A stretch of 64,000 nucleotides of DNA from DASUPK01 sp963747425 (GCA_963747425.1 CAVVFJ010000015.1:1-64000), one strand, 5' to 3'; shown: positions 1 through 8,215, counted from the first letter of the stretch. Translations and numbers: made by a program. The notes: generated from the letters alone by a model not told the origin.

Positions 1-59
1 GCAGGTGCCGGGATCTTACTCCCAATCTGGGCGATTTGAAGCAGTTTTCTGGTTCGTAT

Positions 60-443
60 CTACTTGATCTCGGCAGTACCGCCGGCCTCTTCGATCTCCT
101 TGAGCAGGCCCTCGGCCTCCTCGCGCTCGATCGCCTCCTTGACGGGCTTGGGAGCCTCGTCAACGAGAGCCTTGGCCTCCTTGAGGCCAAGTCCGGTGGC
201 GGCGCGGACGACCTTGATCACGCCGATCTTCTTGTCGCCGGAGCCGGTCAGGACGAGATCAACCGTCCCAGCCTCCTCCTCGCCCGCTCCATCGCCGGCC
301 GGGCCGCCTGCGGCGGGTGCGGCTGCTGCGACGGCGGTTGCGGAGACGCCGAACTCCTCCTCGAGCGCCTTGATCCGCTCGGAAAGCTCCAGAACCGAGA
401 TTCCCTTGAGCTCCTCGATCCAGTCTTGTGTGCTGGTGGCCAT
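60..443 (-). CDS. rplL: 50S ribosomal protein L7/L12
   Basis: Stalk protein of the large ribosomal subunit that recruits translation GTPases. The 127-residue product has the usual three parts: an N-terminal helical dimerisation/L10-binding segment (about 1-33), a flexible Ala/Gly/Pro hinge (about 36-60) and the conserved C-terminal domain with GLGLKEAKALVDEAPKPVKE (about 85-105). Length is normal. The ATG directly abuts the rplJ stop codon (TAG-ATG, no gap), and a perfect AAGGAGG (455-461) inside the end of rplJ lies 11 bases upstream, so the two are probably translationally coupled. It is the last gene of the ribosomal run inside the window; rpoB, usual next gene, would lie beyond the left edge. 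Very sure. Confidence 0.97.
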   Translation of the reverse strand: MATSTQDWIEELKGISVLELSERIKALEEEFGVSATAVAAAAPAAGGPAGDGAGEEEAGTVDLVLTGSGDKKIGVIKVVRAATGLGLKEAKALVDEAPKPVKEAIEREEAEGLLKEIEEAGGTAEIK

Positions 444-1172
444 CTACTCGCTGTCCTCCTTGTTCTCGTCAGAGTCTTCTGAAGTCTCTTCTGGGGGCTC
501 TTCGGCGATGTCGGCATCGCCCTCCCCCGTCTCCTCGGCCTCGCCCTGGCCGGCGTCCTCGCCCTCCGGCGCCTGCTCCTCGGATGTCTCCTCCGGAGAG
601 TCGGCCGGCTCCGGGTCGGCTGGGGCCTCCTCGGCAGCGGGGGGTGCCTCGCCGCTGACCAGTCCCTGGTCGGCGATCTGGCCGAGCTGCAGTGCCAGGC
701 CCTGGATCATCGAGCCCAGGCCCCGGACCAGCCCGGTGATCGGGCTGGCGACGACGCCGGCGAGCTGAGCGTTGAGGGCTTCGCGGCCGGGAAGCCGGGC
801 GATGGCGGTGAAGGTGTCGGGATCGAGCACCTCGCCGTCCATCAGGCCGCCCTTGTACTCGAGCAGCTCCCACTCGGTGCCAAGTCGCCGAAGAGTCTTC
901 GCGGCCAGCGCGGCGTCGCCCTTGACCAGAGCGAGTGCGGTGGGGCCGCTCAGGTGCTCCTTCAGATCGTCCGTACCGGCGGTGTCGGCCGCCCGCAGGG
1001 TGAGGCGGTTCTTGACGATGCGGAATCGCGTGTCGGCGTCGCGCAGGCCGGCGCGGAGCTCCGCGGCCTGAGGCACGCTGATCCCGCGATAGTCCACCGC
1101 GAAGATCGCCGTCGCGTCCTTGAGCTCGCTGGCGAGCTCATCGACCACTGCTGTCTTTTGCTCTCTGTCCAT
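444..1172 (-). CDS. rplJ: 50S ribosomal protein L10 with long acidic C-terminal tail
   Basis: Base of the L7/L12 stalk; binds 23S rRNA and carries L12 dimers on its C-terminal helix. Residues 1-173 match the family (YRGISVPQAAELR near 28-40, KNRLTLRAA near 54-62, long L12-binding helix about 132-172). The 242-residue product exceeds the usual 165-180 because residues 174-242 form an acidic low-complexity tail with about 30 Asp/Glu, one Lys and no Arg. The tail is in frame, contains the Shine-Dalgarno of rplL and ends just before it, so it is really translated. Preceded by a terminator-like leader hairpin. The identity is certain; the role of the tail is unknown. Confidence 0.95.
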   Translation of the reverse strand: MDREQKTAVVDELASELKDATAIFAVDYRGISVPQAAELRAGLRDADTRFRIVKNRLTLRAADTAGTDDLKEHLSGPTALALVKGDAALAAKTLRRLGTEWELLEYKGGLMDGEVLDPDTFTAIARLPGREALNAQLAGVVASPITGLVRGLGSMIQGLALQLGQIADQGLVSGEAPPAAEEAPADPEPADSPEETSEEQAPEGEDAGQGEAEETGEGDADIAEEPPEETSEDSDENKEDSE

Positions 1173-1214
1173 GTGATGTGGTGTTGGTGGTGCTGGGTGT
1201 CGCGCGTCTCGCCA

Positions 1215-1241
1215 ATAAAAAGACCCGCACGCAGGCGGGCC
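1215..1241 (-). promoter_or_regulatory. Leader hairpin plus U-tract between rplA and rplJ (attenuator or terminator)
   Basis: Read on the minus strand, GGCCCGC-ctgcgt-GCGGGTC forms a 7-bp stem (one G-U pair) with a 6-base loop, followed at once by TTTTTATT. It lies in the 170-base gap downstream of rplA and 42 bases upstream of the rplJ ATG. In many bacteria the L10 leader in this gap binds L10(L12) and controls rplJL. The hairpin is seen; whether it attenuates, terminates or trims the transcript is inference. The rest of the gap (1242-1342) shows no gene. Confidence 0.6.
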
Positions 1242-1342
1242 AGAGGGGGCGGTCGGATGACCGGTGACTCTCGCTCACCTGCGCCGGACTTCTGGATGGG
1301 TCCCGCCGGCGGTCTTGGGCGGCAATCTGTGGGCGCGGAATG

Positions 1343-2158
1343 TTAGGCGGTCGCCGGCTCCTCCGCGGTCTCATCGGGGGAACCCGCCTCCTCGGCTTCG
1401 CTTGCGGGCGCCTCCGGGGTCGAGTCGCCGTCCTCAGCGGACGCGCCGGCGCCGAGCATGATCTCCCCTCGGCGAGTGCGGCCGGAGTCGATCCGGACCC
1501 CCGGGCCCATCGTCGTCGTCGCGGTGATGGAGAGGATGTAGCGGCCCTTCGCGGCGGCCGGCTTGGCGCGGATGATCTCCTCGATCACCGCCGCGTAGTT
1601 CTCGAGCAGGTCGGCCTCCGAGAAGCTGGTCTTGCCGATCGTCAGGTGGACGATCGATTGCCGGTCCGTCCGGTATTCGATCTTGCCCGCCTTGGCCTCG
1701 TCGACCGCCTTGGCGATGTCGTCGGTGACGGTGCCGACCTTTGGGTTGGGCATCTTGCCCTGGGGGCCGAGCACCCGGCCGAGCTTCCCGACCTTCGGCA
1801 TCTGCGAGGGGTGGGCGATCGCTACGTCGAAGTCGGTCCAGCCACCCTCGACGCGCTCGGCGAGGTCGTCGGAGCCCACGAAGTCCGCGCCGGCTTCTGT
1901 GGCTTGGCGAGCCTGATCGCCCTCGGCGAAGACGGCGATCGTGACGTTCTTGCCAAGGCCCTTGGGCAGCGCCAGCGTCCCGCGCAGCTGCTCCTCGGCG
2001 TGGCGGACGTTGACGCCGAGCCGGATGTGGAGCTCCACCGTCTCGTCGAACTTCGCGCCGGCGGTCTCCTTGATCAGGTGAATCGCCTCCGCCGGTGGAT
2101 AGGCGGTCGTGCGGTCGATCTTCTCGTAGGCCTCCCTGTAGCGCTTACCTCTGGCCAT
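1343..2158 (-). CDS. rplA: 50S ribosomal protein L1
   Basis: Binds 23S rRNA at the mobile L1 stalk and takes part in E-site tRNA release; in many bacteria it also represses its own operon. Family motifs are clear: KFDETVELHIRLGVN (36-50), MPKVGKLGRVLGPQGKMPNP (120-139) and TTTMGPG (214-220). The 271 residues are about 35-40 longer than usual because of an acidic, Ala/Glu-rich tail from about 231 to the end, echoing the tail on L10 next door. The start overlaps the rplK stop by one base (TAATG), indicating coupled translation with L11. Confidence 0.96.
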   Translation of the reverse strand: MARGKRYREAYEKIDRTTAYPPAEAIHLIKETAGAKFDETVELHIRLGVNVRHAEEQLRGTLALPKGLGKNVTIAVFAEGDQARQATEAGADFVGSDDLAERVEGGWTDFDVAIAHPSQMPKVGKLGRVLGPQGKMPNPKVGTVTDDIAKAVDEAKAGKIEYRTDRQSIVHLTIGKTSFSEADLLENYAAVIEEIIRAKPAAAKGRYILSITATTTMGPGVRIDSGRTRRGEIMLGAGASAEDGDSTPEAPASEAEEAGSPDETAEEPATA

Positions 2159-2589
2159 TAGCTCAAGCCCTCCACGGTGACGCCCATCGAGCGGGCGGTG
2201 CCGGCGATGATCTTGGTGGCGGCGTCGATGTCGTTGGCGTTCAGGTCGGGCATCTTGCGCTCCGCGATCTGCCGGGCCTGATCGACGGTGATCGAGCCGA
2301 CCTTCTCGCTGTGGGGCTCTCCCGACCCCTTGTCGATTCCCGCTGCCTCCTTGATCAGGATGGCCGCCGGCGGGGTCTTGGTGATGAAGTCGAAGGAGCG
2401 GTCCTCGTAGACGGTGATCTCGACCGGGATGATGGTGCCGGCGTCCTGCTGGGTCTGGGCGTTGAACGCCTTGCAGAACTCCATGATGTTGACGCCGTGC
2501 TGGCCCAGGGCGGGGCCGACCGGCGGCGCGGGGTTCGCGGCACCGGCGGGAATCTGCAGCTTGATCTGGGTGAGGACCTTCTTCGCCAT
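2158..2589 (-). CDS. rplK: 50S ribosomal protein L11
   Basis: Binds the GTPase-associated region of 23S rRNA. The 143-residue length and motifs are standard: KLQIPAGAANPAPPVGPALG (about 9-28), an N-terminal domain with GVNIMEFCKAFNA, and the C-terminal RNA-binding domain with ANDIDAATKIIAGTARSMG near the end. Lies 9 bases after nusG and overlaps rplA by one base, the conserved secE-nusG-rplK-rplA order. Confidence 0.98.
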   Translation of the reverse strand: MAKKVLTQIKLQIPAGAANPAPPVGPALGQHGVNIMEFCKAFNAQTQQDAGTIIPVEITVYEDRSFDFITKTPPAAILIKEAAGIDKGSGEPHSEKVGSITVDQARQIAERKMPDLNANDIDAATKIIAGTARSMGVTVEGLS

Positions 2590-2598
2590 GGGCTCAGG

Positions 2599-3120
2599 CT
2601 AGATCTTCTTGACCTGGTCGTAGTTGACCTCGACCGGGGTCTCGCGGCCGAAGATCGAGACCAGGACCTTGAGCTTGGCGGCGTCCTCGTTGATCTCGGC
2701 GATCTCGCCGGAGAAGTCGGCGAGCGGCCCGGAGATCACCTTGACCGACTCGCCGATCGAGAACTGCGCGCGGGTCCGCGGGCGCTCGGCCGTCTCGCGG
2801 TGGAGCAGCCGGTCGACCTCGACCTTGGAGAGAGGGATCGGCTTGTTGCGCGAACCGACGAATCCGGTCACGCCCGGGGTGTTCTTGACGAGGCCCCATG
2901 CGTCGTCGGTCATCTCCATGTTGACCAGGACGTAGCCGGGCATGGTGCGCTTCTCCGACTGGACCTTCTGGCCGTCCTTCATCTCCGAGATCTGCTCGGT
3001 GGGGACGACGACCTGGCGCACGTTGCGCTCCTGGCCCATCGTGTGGACCCGGTGCTCGAGGTTCTGCTTGACCTTGTTCTCGTGCCCGGAGTAGGTGTTG
3101 ATCACATACCAGCGAAACAT
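2599..3120 (-). CDS. nusG: Transcription termination/antitermination protein NusG
   Basis: RNA polymerase-associated factor that suppresses pausing and links transcription to Rho and the ribosome. The 173 residues hold the NGN domain (WYVINTYSGHENKVKQNLEHR near 4-24, MPGYVLVNMEM about 60-70, PGVTGFVG near 82) and a C-terminal KOW domain (residues about 120-173, GESVKVISGPLADFSGEI). Unlike many actinobacterial NusG proteins there is no long acidic N-terminal extension; in this operon the extension is on SecE instead. The gap to secE is 21 bases. Confidence 0.97.
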   Translation of the reverse strand: MFRWYVINTYSGHENKVKQNLEHRVHTMGQERNVRQVVVPTEQISEMKDGQKVQSEKRTMPGYVLVNMEMTDDAWGLVKNTPGVTGFVGSRNKPIPLSKVEVDRLLHRETAERPRTRAQFSIGESVKVISGPLADFSGEIAEINEDAAKLKVLVSIFGRETPVEVNYDQVKKI

Positions 3121-3141
3121 CGTCAGTCTCCTTGGGTCCGC

Positions 3142-3783
3142 CTAGAGAAGCTGCTGGACGAACCAGTTGAAGGCGGCGTCGAGGGCGCCCAGATAGGCGG
3201 CCATGACCGCCACGAAGATGAAAGTCACGGCCGAGGCCTGGACCAGGGTGTCCCGGTCCGGCCACTGCACGCGCTTGAGCTCAGCCCAGCAGGAAAGCAG
3301 GAACCCGAGGACGGGGCCGCGCCGCTTCTCGGCCTTCTCTGCCTGTCCCTTCTGCAGCTCCTTGGCGCGGGCCTTTCGCCGCTGCTCCTTCTCGCGCTGG
3401 CGGCGGTCGCGCCGGCTCTCCTTCGGCTCGGCCGTTGCGCCGTCCTCGGGACGGCCCACGTCAGCTCGCGACGGAGCGGGTGGCTCGACCTCGGTCTCGG
3501 GCTGCACCGGCGCGGGAACGACTCCGGGGACGGGGGAACCGCGGCCCTCGACCTCGTCCCTCGCCTCCGGATCGACGGTGTGCTCGCCGTAGTCCTCGGT
3601 GCGGGCGCCGGTCTCGATGACCGCCTCGGCCTCGGCGACCTCGCCGGAGAGCCCGGTGCGGGTGTCCTCCTGGGCGCGCTCCTCCTGCTCGAGCTCGGCC
3701 GGGTCGCGTGAGGGAAGCCCGCGCTGCTCCGCCTGCTGGCGGCGGCGGCGCTCGGCCTTTCGCTGTGCTCTCGTCTTCGCCAT
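3142..3783 (-). CDS. secE: Preprotein translocase subunit SecE with long charged N-terminal extension
   Basis: Membrane subunit that clamps SecY in the Sec translocon. The core is at the C-terminus: amphipathic helix with the conserved KRVQWPDRDTL (about 170-180), then one transmembrane helix (about 183-205). I start it at ATG 3783 (MAKTRAQRKAERRRR), because the frame upstream is the shadow of rpmG. The product is 213 residues against the usual 60-130; residues 1-145 are a highly charged, Pro-rich, low-complexity region with basic blocks at both ends and an acidic middle. Only 13 bases separate it from rpmG. Confidence 0.9.
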   Translation of the reverse strand: MAKTRAQRKAERRRRQQAEQRGLPSRDPAELEQEERAQEDTRTGLSGEVAEAEAVIETGARTEDYGEHTVDPEARDEVEGRGSPVPGVVPAPVQPETEVEPPAPSRADVGRPEDGATAEPKESRRDRRQREKEQRRKARAKELQKGQAEKAEKRRGPVLGFLLSCWAELKRVQWPDRDTLVQASAVTFIFVAVMAAYLGALDAAFNWFVQQLL

Positions 3784-3796
3784 CTCGAGACAGCCC

Positions 3797-3958
3797 CTAG
3801 CGGGTCTCCTTATGTGGGGTGTGCCGCCCGCACCACCGGCAGAACTTCCGGATCTCGATCCGGTCCGGCGAGTTTCGCCGGGACTTGTTCGTCTCGTAGT
3901 TGCGGCGCTTGCACTCCTCACAGGCGAGCGTCACGCCGATTCGAACATCAGAGGCCAT
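3797..3958 (-). CDS. rpmG: 50S ribosomal protein L33 (zinc-binding form)
   Basis: A 53-residue protein (MASDVRIGVTLACEECKRRN at the start, PHKETR at the end) of the 50S subunit. Two CxxC pairs, CEEC (13-16) and CRWC (40-43), mark the zinc-ribbon C+ paralogue. It heads the rpmG-secE-nusG operon; no tRNA gene is visible between it and the next gene upstream. The ATG at 3958 is the only start fitting the family length. Confidence 0.95.
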   Translation of the reverse strand: MASDVRIGVTLACEECKRRNYETNKSRRNSPDRIEIRKFCRWCGRHTPHKETR

Positions 3959-4023
3959 GTCTCCTCAACTTCTCTCTCATTAACGGCAACGACAAGAACC
4001 GTCGCCGAACAACGGCCGGACAG

Positions 4024-4051
4024 AAAAAAACCCCCGGCCCCAGGCCCGAGG
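4024..4051 (-). terminator. Intrinsic terminator after the 4092-4514 lipoprotein gene
   Basis: On the minus strand CCTCGG-gcctgggg-CCGGGG forms a 6-bp GC-rich stem (one T-G pair) followed by seven T residues. It lies about 40 bases after the lipoprotein stop and before rpmG, separating the secreted-protein operon from the ribosomal operon. Confidence 0.75.
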
Positions 4052-4091
4052 TAGGCCCAGAAGAATAGCGACCGATTCGTTCATCGGGTTG

Positions 4092-4514
4092 CTACTGCGG
4101 ATGGCCGGCGAATGCGGCGGCCCGCTCGTAGAGCTTGTAGAGCTTGAAGCCGCGGGCGAACTGGTTCTTGCAGTAGTTGTCGAGCACGTTGTATGCCTGC
4201 TTGTCGTCGAGGACCGAGCCCGTCCCGGAGGGATCGGAGGCGTTGTTGCCGACGACCGGGCCCCCCGCGAAGTCCTTGAGCTGCTGGATCGTGCCCAGCC
4301 GCTGGGTGGTGTCCGCCTGGTTCCAGTCGTTGCAGTCGGCGAGATTGATCGGCGCGCCGACGTTGGGGCCGACATCGATCTGGGGCTGGGTCCCCGAGCC
4401 GGAGCCGCAGCCGGCGATCAGGGCCGTCCCGGCGAGTGCGCACAGGATCGTCGCCGTGCGGCGGCGCAAGCGGCGGGTGAGAGCGGCTATGGCTTGGGCG
4501 GGGTCGTGAACCAC
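4092..4514 (-). CDS. Small predicted lipoprotein, unknown function
   Basis: 140 residues with a GTG start (MVHDPAQ). After an Arg-rich n-region (15-19) a hydrophobic stretch (about 20-34) ends in the lipobox LIAGC, with Cys36 as the predicted lipidated residue, so it should be a membrane-anchored extracytoplasmic protein. The mature part has two further Cys (about 60 and 114) that could form a disulfide, and no domain I recognise. The start lies 28 bases inside the upstream beta-helix gene, so the two are almost certainly cotranscribed and may act together outside the cell. Confidence 0.7.
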   Translation of the reverse strand: MVHDPAQAIAALTRRLRRRTATILCALAGTALIAGCGSGSGTQPQIDVGPNVGAPINLADCNDWNQADTTQRLGTIQQLKDFAGGPVVGNNASDPSGTGSVLDDKQAYNVLDNYCKNQFARGFKLYKLYERAAAFAGHPQ

Positions 4515-6442
4515 GGGCAGCTCGGGGACCCTTGGGGCCCCGCGCTGCAGGTTAGAAGCTCAGTGGCCTGCCCATCCAGCGACCCGGTCAGCGGGCTGTG
4601 CTTGCAGTCGGAGGGCAGGTTGTTGGGAGCCGCGCCGCTCGGCGAGGGGACGCCGGTGACGCTGGCGGCCGTGCCGTCCGAGCCGGTGTTGTTGTACCAG
4701 CAGTTGCCGGAGTTGTAGGTCGGGTCGACGATGATCCCGCCCTGGTCCCACCAGAAGTCGACGCCGTTCGGCTGGGAGCTGCCATCGGGCGCCTGCCCCA
4801 TCTTGTTGTCGTAGAAGACGTTGCGGTAGGACGTCGACGAGTTGGCGTGGGTGGTGCCGGGAGTCGGGTTGCAGCCAGCCACCTGGTTCTTCGAGTCACC
4901 GCAGGCAAATACGTCGGGCACCGCGAACAGCATGGTGCCGCGACGCCAGTTGTCCCAGAAGCGGTTGTTGCGGACGACGTTCGCATTGCCGCCCGCGATC
5001 CACATCCCGGTGCCCACGGGTACGGGCTCGGTGGGCGTCACGTCGGAGCAGCCCTGGTTCGGGCCGTTCGGCCCGGGCTTCTGTCCGTCGCCGCAGAGCG
5101 GCAGGTAGGTGTTGAAGTTGTTGTTGAAGAAGTTGTTGTGCTCCAGCAGATCGGAGTCCTGCGGGAAGCCCGGGTGCCCCGGCGCCGTGAAGACGTCAGT
5201 GGAGAAACCCTCGGAGTTGTCGTAGAAGTTGTTGTCGTGCACCCAGACGGCGTTGCCGTCCGTGCCGGAGTAGCCGAGCGTGTTGTGGTGCATGTCGCAG
5301 GCGCGGAGCTCGGTGCCGTAGCGACGCTCGCTGGGCGGCGCCCCCTCGCCCAGATCGGCGCTGGCACCCGGATAGAGCCCGGAATCGCCGCTGCCCCAGG
5401 CGTCGCAGTTCTCGATCAGGGAGTGGTCGGCGACGAAGGTGAGCACCCCGTACTCGCCCGCATAGGGAACCTTGAAGCGGTTGAGGTGAGAGCCGTCGGT
5501 CTCGATGATGTAGACGTCGTGCTCCATGGCGTGGCGGACCTTGACGTTGTTGAGGACGAAGCCGTCCGCTCGGTCGGCCCGGATTCCCACGTCCTTGACC
5601 GAGCCAAGCGGCGCCCCGTCCCCTGACTGAGTGTTGCCGGCGTCGATGGTCACGGCGTCTGGCGAGGCGCCGGTGCCCTGGATCTGCAGGTTGCAGCGGA
5701 TGCACTTGCCCGCGTCCGGGATGTTGTGGCGGTCGATCAGCGGCGGCTGCGGGACCGGAATGTTGGTCAGGGCTCGCCCGAGGACCGCGATCAGGTTCTG
5801 ATCGTTGGGGCACTTGAACTGGTAGGCGTAGGAGACGGCGCCGGCCTGGCTCTTGTCGTTGGTGATCTTGAGATTCGCGCAGGCCGGGTCGTTGGTGGGC
5901 CGTGCGCGCGACTTGGGCTCCGTGTAGAGCCCGGGCAGGATCTCGATGCGGTCGTTGTTGTGGGCGGCGGTGACCGCGTCCTGGATGCTGTTGTAGCGGC
6001 AGCGCCTGAGCAGCTTGATGTTGAGCGTGTGCAGCTTCCGCGCCCGCTTCTTGCTGATGCGGATCGCCGGCTGCGAGGCGCGGACCTGGAAGCCGTTCTT
6101 GCGTGCGCTCTTCACGTCCTTGTCGAGAGCCCGGATCGACTTGTTCTTCGAGAGCTGCTTGGCGCTGGCATGCTTGCGCGTCTTCTTGTTCGGTACGTGC
6201 TGGCAGACGACGCGGGTCTTGCCCGGCAGCTTCTTGTTCAGGGAGCTAAAGAGCTTGCGCACCGGAGGGACCTTGCCCCCCGCGGCGGGCTTGACGTGAT
6301 TGTCGGGCGCCGGATTCGGCCAGTAGGAGGCGCGCTCGATGTGGGCGAAGGCCAGGGCGGGAACGAGCACCGCGACCGCCGCGATGGCGATCGCGACTAT
6401 CAGTGTCCCGCGGCGATGTGTGGCCCTCCTGGCTTCCATCAA
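4487..6442 (-). CDS. Secreted right-handed parallel beta-helix protein
   Basis: 651 residues. A basic n-region and hydrophobic core (about 12-32, ending PALAFA) form an export signal. A basic region (about 55-140) precedes a long Asn/Gly/Asp-rich body with beta-helix-like turns (SVKDVGIRADRADGFVLNNV near 282, HNNFFNN and VVRNNRFWDN further on), typical of pectate-lyase/NosD-like folds. Such proteins bind or cleave polysaccharides, but I see no definite catalytic set, so the substrate is unknown. Ends overlapping the lipoprotein gene. Two adjacent ATGs are possible starts. Confidence 0.75.
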   Translation of the reverse strand: MMEARRATHRRGTLIVAIAIAAVAVLVPALAFAHIERASYWPNPAPDNHVKPAAGGKVPPVRKLFSSLNKKLPGKTRVVCQHVPNKKTRKHASAKQLSKNKSIRALDKDVKSARKNGFQVRASQPAIRISKKRARKLHTLNIKLLRRCRYNSIQDAVTAAHNNDRIEILPGLYTEPKSRARPTNDPACANLKITNDKSQAGAVSYAYQFKCPNDQNLIAVLGRALTNIPVPQPPLIDRHNIPDAGKCIRCNLQIQGTGASPDAVTIDAGNTQSGDGAPLGSVKDVGIRADRADGFVLNNVKVRHAMEHDVYIIETDGSHLNRFKVPYAGEYGVLTFVADHSLIENCDAWGSGDSGLYPGASADLGEGAPPSERRYGTELRACDMHHNTLGYSGTDGNAVWVHDNNFYDNSEGFSTDVFTAPGHPGFPQDSDLLEHNNFFNNNFNTYLPLCGDGQKPGPNGPNQGCSDVTPTEPVPVGTGMWIAGGNANVVRNNRFWDNWRRGTMLFAVPDVFACGDSKNQVAGCNPTPGTTHANSSTSYRNVFYDNKMGQAPDGSSQPNGVDFWWDQGGIIVDPTYNSGNCWYNNTGSDGTAASVTGVPSPSGAAPNNLPSDCKHSPLTGSLDGQATELLTCSAGPQGSPSCPWFTTPPKP

Positions 6443-6519
6443 TCCCTCTCCGTCGAGAATCTAATCAGATGCAAACCCGTCGTGCCTTTGCCGTGGCTTC
6501 AACCGGTCCCGGCTGGGGA

Positions 6520-8136
6520 CTACTGCGGCGAACGAGCGCCCAGCGGCACGTTGAAGCTGGCGATCGTGGTTGGGGTGGAAGCACCCTGGCGGAGCGCGTC
6601 GACGGCTTTCAGCTCGCAGGTGGCCCCAGTGGGTCCGAGCTCGATCACCCCGTAGCCCTTCTTGACGAAGTCGTAGAACTTGATGTGCGGGTTGATCTTG
6701 GCGAGCGCCGCCAGGGTGGAGGGCGAGAGGCCGGTGGAGTCGGGCAACCCCAGCGACGTCGCCGAACCGCCGACGAATTCCGGCAACGCGGCCCGCCCGG
6801 TCGCCTGGTCTCCCGTGGTATAGGCCGTACCGGCGAAGAAGGTATGGATGTCGCCGGTGATCGCCACCACGTTCTGGACGTTGTTGTCGAGGATGTGGTC
6901 CAGAATCTGCTTGCGCTCGTAGCCGTAGCCGTCCCAGGCGTCGACCTGGGCCGGGACGCCCGGCGCAATCCGTGTGGCCATCACCATCAGCTCGGTCGCC
7001 CACACCTTCCAGGTTGTGGGCGCTCCCACCAGGCGGCTCTTGAACCACTCGAGCTGCCTGGGGCCGAGCATGGTGCGCGGGTCGTCGGCCGTGGGGCAGC
7101 CGCTGAGCTGCTCGTCGTGACAGGGCTGCTGGTCGCGGTACTGGCGCTCGTCGGTCATCAGGATGTCGACGAGCTTGCCGAGCCGGTACTCCTCGTAGAC
7201 CCGGTTGCGGTCGCCCTTGAAGCGGGCGCGCGGCATGTAGTTGAAGAAGGCCCGATTGCCGTTCGCCTCGCGCTGGCTGAAGGGCACGCGGCGCGGATAG
7301 TCCTTGAGCTGGGTCTTGCTCGGGTCGGTCTGATTCGAGCTGGGCTGATCGCCGGCCCAGTTGTCCTCCACCTCGTGGTCGTCCCAGACGGAGAGGAACG
7401 GATGCGCTGCGTGCATCGCCTGGAGGTCGCGGTCCGACTTGTAGAGGCGGTACTTCTCCCAGTACTCGTTGAGCAGCTGCGTGTCCCCGTCGTGGTTGTT
7501 GCCCGTCCTGTCCAGCCGGACGCCCCTGTTGTCCGAGTACTCGTAGATGTAGTCGCCAAGGCAGATCACCAGGTCGAGGTCCGGCTCGTTGGCGATCGCC
7601 CGCTGCGCGTTGTAGAACCCGGCCTCGTAGTGCTGGCAGGAGTAGAACGCGATCCGAATCGGCTTGCGGGAGTCGAGCGGCGGGGCGGTCTTGAACCTTC
7701 CCACCGGCGATTTCGAATCCTTGGTGACGAAGCGGTAGAAGTACTGGTGGTCGGGCTTCAGGCCCTTGATGAAGGTGCGGGCGGTGAAGTCGCGGTCCTG
7801 GCGGGCGGTGACGAGCTTCTCCTCGACGACGTTCTTGAACTTCCGGTCTTTCGCGACGACGACGTGCAGCTTCGAGGTGCGCTTGATCTCGCCGAGCCGG
7901 GTCCAGAGCTCGACGCCACGCGGGCGCGGAAAACCGGACGCGACGCCGAGATCGAACTTGGCGTGCTTCGCGGCCGGGATTCGGCGCTTGCGCGCGAGCG
8001 CGGCGTAGTTGACCGGGGAGGCGACGGCCGCGCCCGTGGCGAGCGCGCCGATCAAGAAGGTTCGCCGTCCGAGGCGGTGCGAGCCCTCCAGCGACTCCAG
8101 GTCTGCCCGTGAGTCCTCAAACGCCTGTGGGTCCAC
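6520..8136 (-). CDS. phoD: PhoD-like alkaline phosphatase/phosphodiesterase, Tat-exported
   Basis: Metal-dependent phosphomonoesterase/diesterase acting outside the membrane on organic phosphate. The N-terminus carries a twin-arginine motif (GRRTFLIG, Arg24-Arg25) and a hydrophobic h-region to about residue 45. Metal-site motifs are present: CLGDYIYEY (about 195-203), WDDHEVEDNW (about 251-260) and ITGDIHTF (about 407-414). The 538-residue length is normal. Stands alone between the beta-helix operon and the acyl-CoA dehydrogenase with about 80-base gaps. No phosphate-regulation box was identifiable by eye. Confidence 0.92.
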   Translation of the reverse strand: MDPQAFEDSRADLESLEGSHRLGRRTFLIGALATGAAVASPVNYAALARKRRIPAAKHAKFDLGVASGFPRPRGVELWTRLGEIKRTSKLHVVVAKDRKFKNVVEEKLVTARQDRDFTARTFIKGLKPDHQYFYRFVTKDSKSPVGRFKTAPPLDSRKPIRIAFYSCQHYEAGFYNAQRAIANEPDLDLVICLGDYIYEYSDNRGVRLDRTGNNHDGDTQLLNEYWEKYRLYKSDRDLQAMHAAHPFLSVWDDHEVEDNWAGDQPSSNQTDPSKTQLKDYPRRVPFSQREANGNRAFFNYMPRARFKGDRNRVYEEYRLGKLVDILMTDERQYRDQQPCHDEQLSGCPTADDPRTMLGPRQLEWFKSRLVGAPTTWKVWATELMVMATRIAPGVPAQVDAWDGYGYERKQILDHILDNNVQNVVAITGDIHTFFAGTAYTTGDQATGRAALPEFVGGSATSLGLPDSTGLSPSTLAALAKINPHIKFYDFVKKGYGVIELGPTGATCELKAVDALRQGASTPTTIASFNVPLGARSPQ

Positions 8137-8215
8137 CGCTTCCCTCCTCCTTCGCTCTGGGGACTGTAGTCAATCACCTGCAGCGTCGATCGGCCCGGCC
8201 TGGCGACCGCCCCCG

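Noticed and set aside
1..59. Bases before the rplL stop
   Set aside because: Nothing recognisable; rpoB would be further left.
36..768. Open frames on the plus strand over rplL and rplJ
   Set aside because: Shadows of the minus-strand ribosomal genes caused by high GC; they lack homologous motifs.
3784..3921. Longer SecE starting at 3921
   Set aside because: The extra 46 residues are the shadow of rpmG (3797-3958), which is a clear L33 gene.
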